From Globobulimina sp. (lineage: Eukaryota > Foraminifera > Rotaliida), in NCBI GenBank assembly GCA_003354225.1, contig PIVH01000388.1:1-5982 (forward strand): DNA of 5,982 nt. The letters run 5' to 3'. The stretch's first letter is position 1, and every line of letters begins with the position of its first letter. This document shows, one piece after another, positions 5,651 to 5,982 of this stretch. The notes beneath the pieces were generated by a model. The model did no database searches, was not told the DNA's origin, and was given only the letters and a program-made list of their open reading frames with translations. A program made the position numbers and the translations under genes.

Positions 5651-5982
5651 TTAATCATATCGGTTTTATCGTCGTTTAATAGTTCTGATATAAAATCTGG
5701 ATCTAAATATTGAGGTGAATATGGTATATTTGATTCTAGGGGTTTTAGTTTTGCAATTTTATCGAATTTTTCCAAGGGTGATATTTTATCGTGTTTCATA
5801 ATAACTTTAGTTTTCGATTTCAGATTCGATTTAGAATGTAGATCTGATTGAATGGAAAGGGTTGAATTTCCCTTAATTGGTTTCTTAATTTCGATTTTTT
5901 CCTCTAGTTTTGTTGGTTTTGATTTAAATTTGACACTTCGTTCGGCAATTCTTTGATTTCTAGCTTCAATATCCTTTTGTGC
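5632..5982 (-). pseudogene. Upstream part of ORF1, cut by the window and separated by a frameshift
   Basis: From the right edge the minus strand is open for 116 codons in the frame beginning GCA at 5982, ending at TAG (5634-5632). The product is hydrophilic and Lys-rich, including RNQRIAERSVKFK and KLEEKIEIKK near its start, and becomes Asp/Asn/Ile-rich (LLNDDKTD) near its end. That composition continues in the next frame (EFDNDKID, INDDDISEL) up to the ATG at 5425. The same coding-strand CGA habit is seen on both sides. I infer that this is the N-terminal part of ORF1 and that the stop is an artefact of the 5-bp duplication at 5637-5646. It has no recognisable domain. A real separate upstream ORF, or a programmed frameshift, are less likely alternatives. 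Confidence 0.75.
5637..5646 (-). repeat. 5-bp tandem duplication (GATAT x2) at the ORF1 frame change
   Basis: On the coding strand GATAT occurs twice in a row at 5646-5637. Reading through both copies in the upstream frame leads at once to TAG (5634-5632). With one copy counted, the upstream and downstream frames are continuous. This is typical of replication slippage or a repaired break. Confidence 0.85.

Larger units (their letters stand above)
1..5982 (-). mobile_element. Non-LTR (LINE-type) retrotransposon, 5' end outside the window
   Basis: The whole window reads as one element on the minus strand: ORF1, then ORF2 with apurinic-type endonuclease and reverse transcriptase, then a short 3' UTR ending in poly(A). 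This order is the standard LINE layout, and no long terminal repeats, integrase, protease or RNase H are visible. The 5' end is not reached, because the first reading frame is still open at the right edge. The 3' end is at the left edge, where the tail is cut by the window, so no target-site duplication can be seen. ORF2 is intact and ORF1 has one apparent frameshift, which suggests a young copy with little decay. The clade is not certain: the architecture rules out R2/CRE-type elements, which carry a restriction-like endonuclease, and fits one of the APE-bearing clades. Confidence 0.95.

Overview
The window holds most of one non-LTR (LINE-type) retrotransposon, lying entirely on the minus strand. 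Its 3' end, with a poly(A) tail that reads as T on the given strand, is at the left edge. Its 5' part runs off the right edge. No host gene is visible. The host is a eukaryote with an AT-rich nuclear genome. An early-diverging fungus such as an arbuscular mycorrhizal Rhizophagus-like species is my best guess, made from base composition and protein style only. I could not test it.

Layout in transcription order (right to left). (1) 5982-5632: an open 116-codon reading frame that enters from outside the window and stops at a TAG. (2) 5646-5637: a perfect 5-bp tandem duplication exactly where the open frame changes. (3) 5650-3857: the rest of ORF1. Its first ATG is at 5425, but the frame is open well upstream of that ATG, so the 522-aa product is probably a truncated view of a longer protein. 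ORF1 carries ten 12-residue TNT repeats, a strongly basic block, an acidic Asp/Thr-rich block, a short coiled coil and a duplicated GDRWDR motif next to its stop. (4) A single TGA at 3859-3857. (5) ORF2, in the SAME frame as ORF1 and with no usable ATG: apurinic-type endonuclease, reverse transcriptase, and a C-terminal CCHC finger, 1,229 codons without interruption. (6) 154-9: a 3' UTR with short direct repeats and a bulged hairpin. (7) 8-1: poly(A).

ORF1 is the presumed RNA-binding/chaperone protein and ORF2 is the enzyme that nicks the target and copies the RNA into it (target-primed reverse transcription). All expected catalytic residues of ORF2 are present, so this is a young or recently active copy. 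The most interesting points are the in-frame ORF1-TGA-ORF2 junction, which suggests stop-codon readthrough or a single-polyprotein ancestor; the regular 12-residue repeat array; the 5-bp duplication that frameshifts ORF1; and a strong, strand-asymmetric enrichment of CGA on the coding strand that is absent from the 3' UTR.
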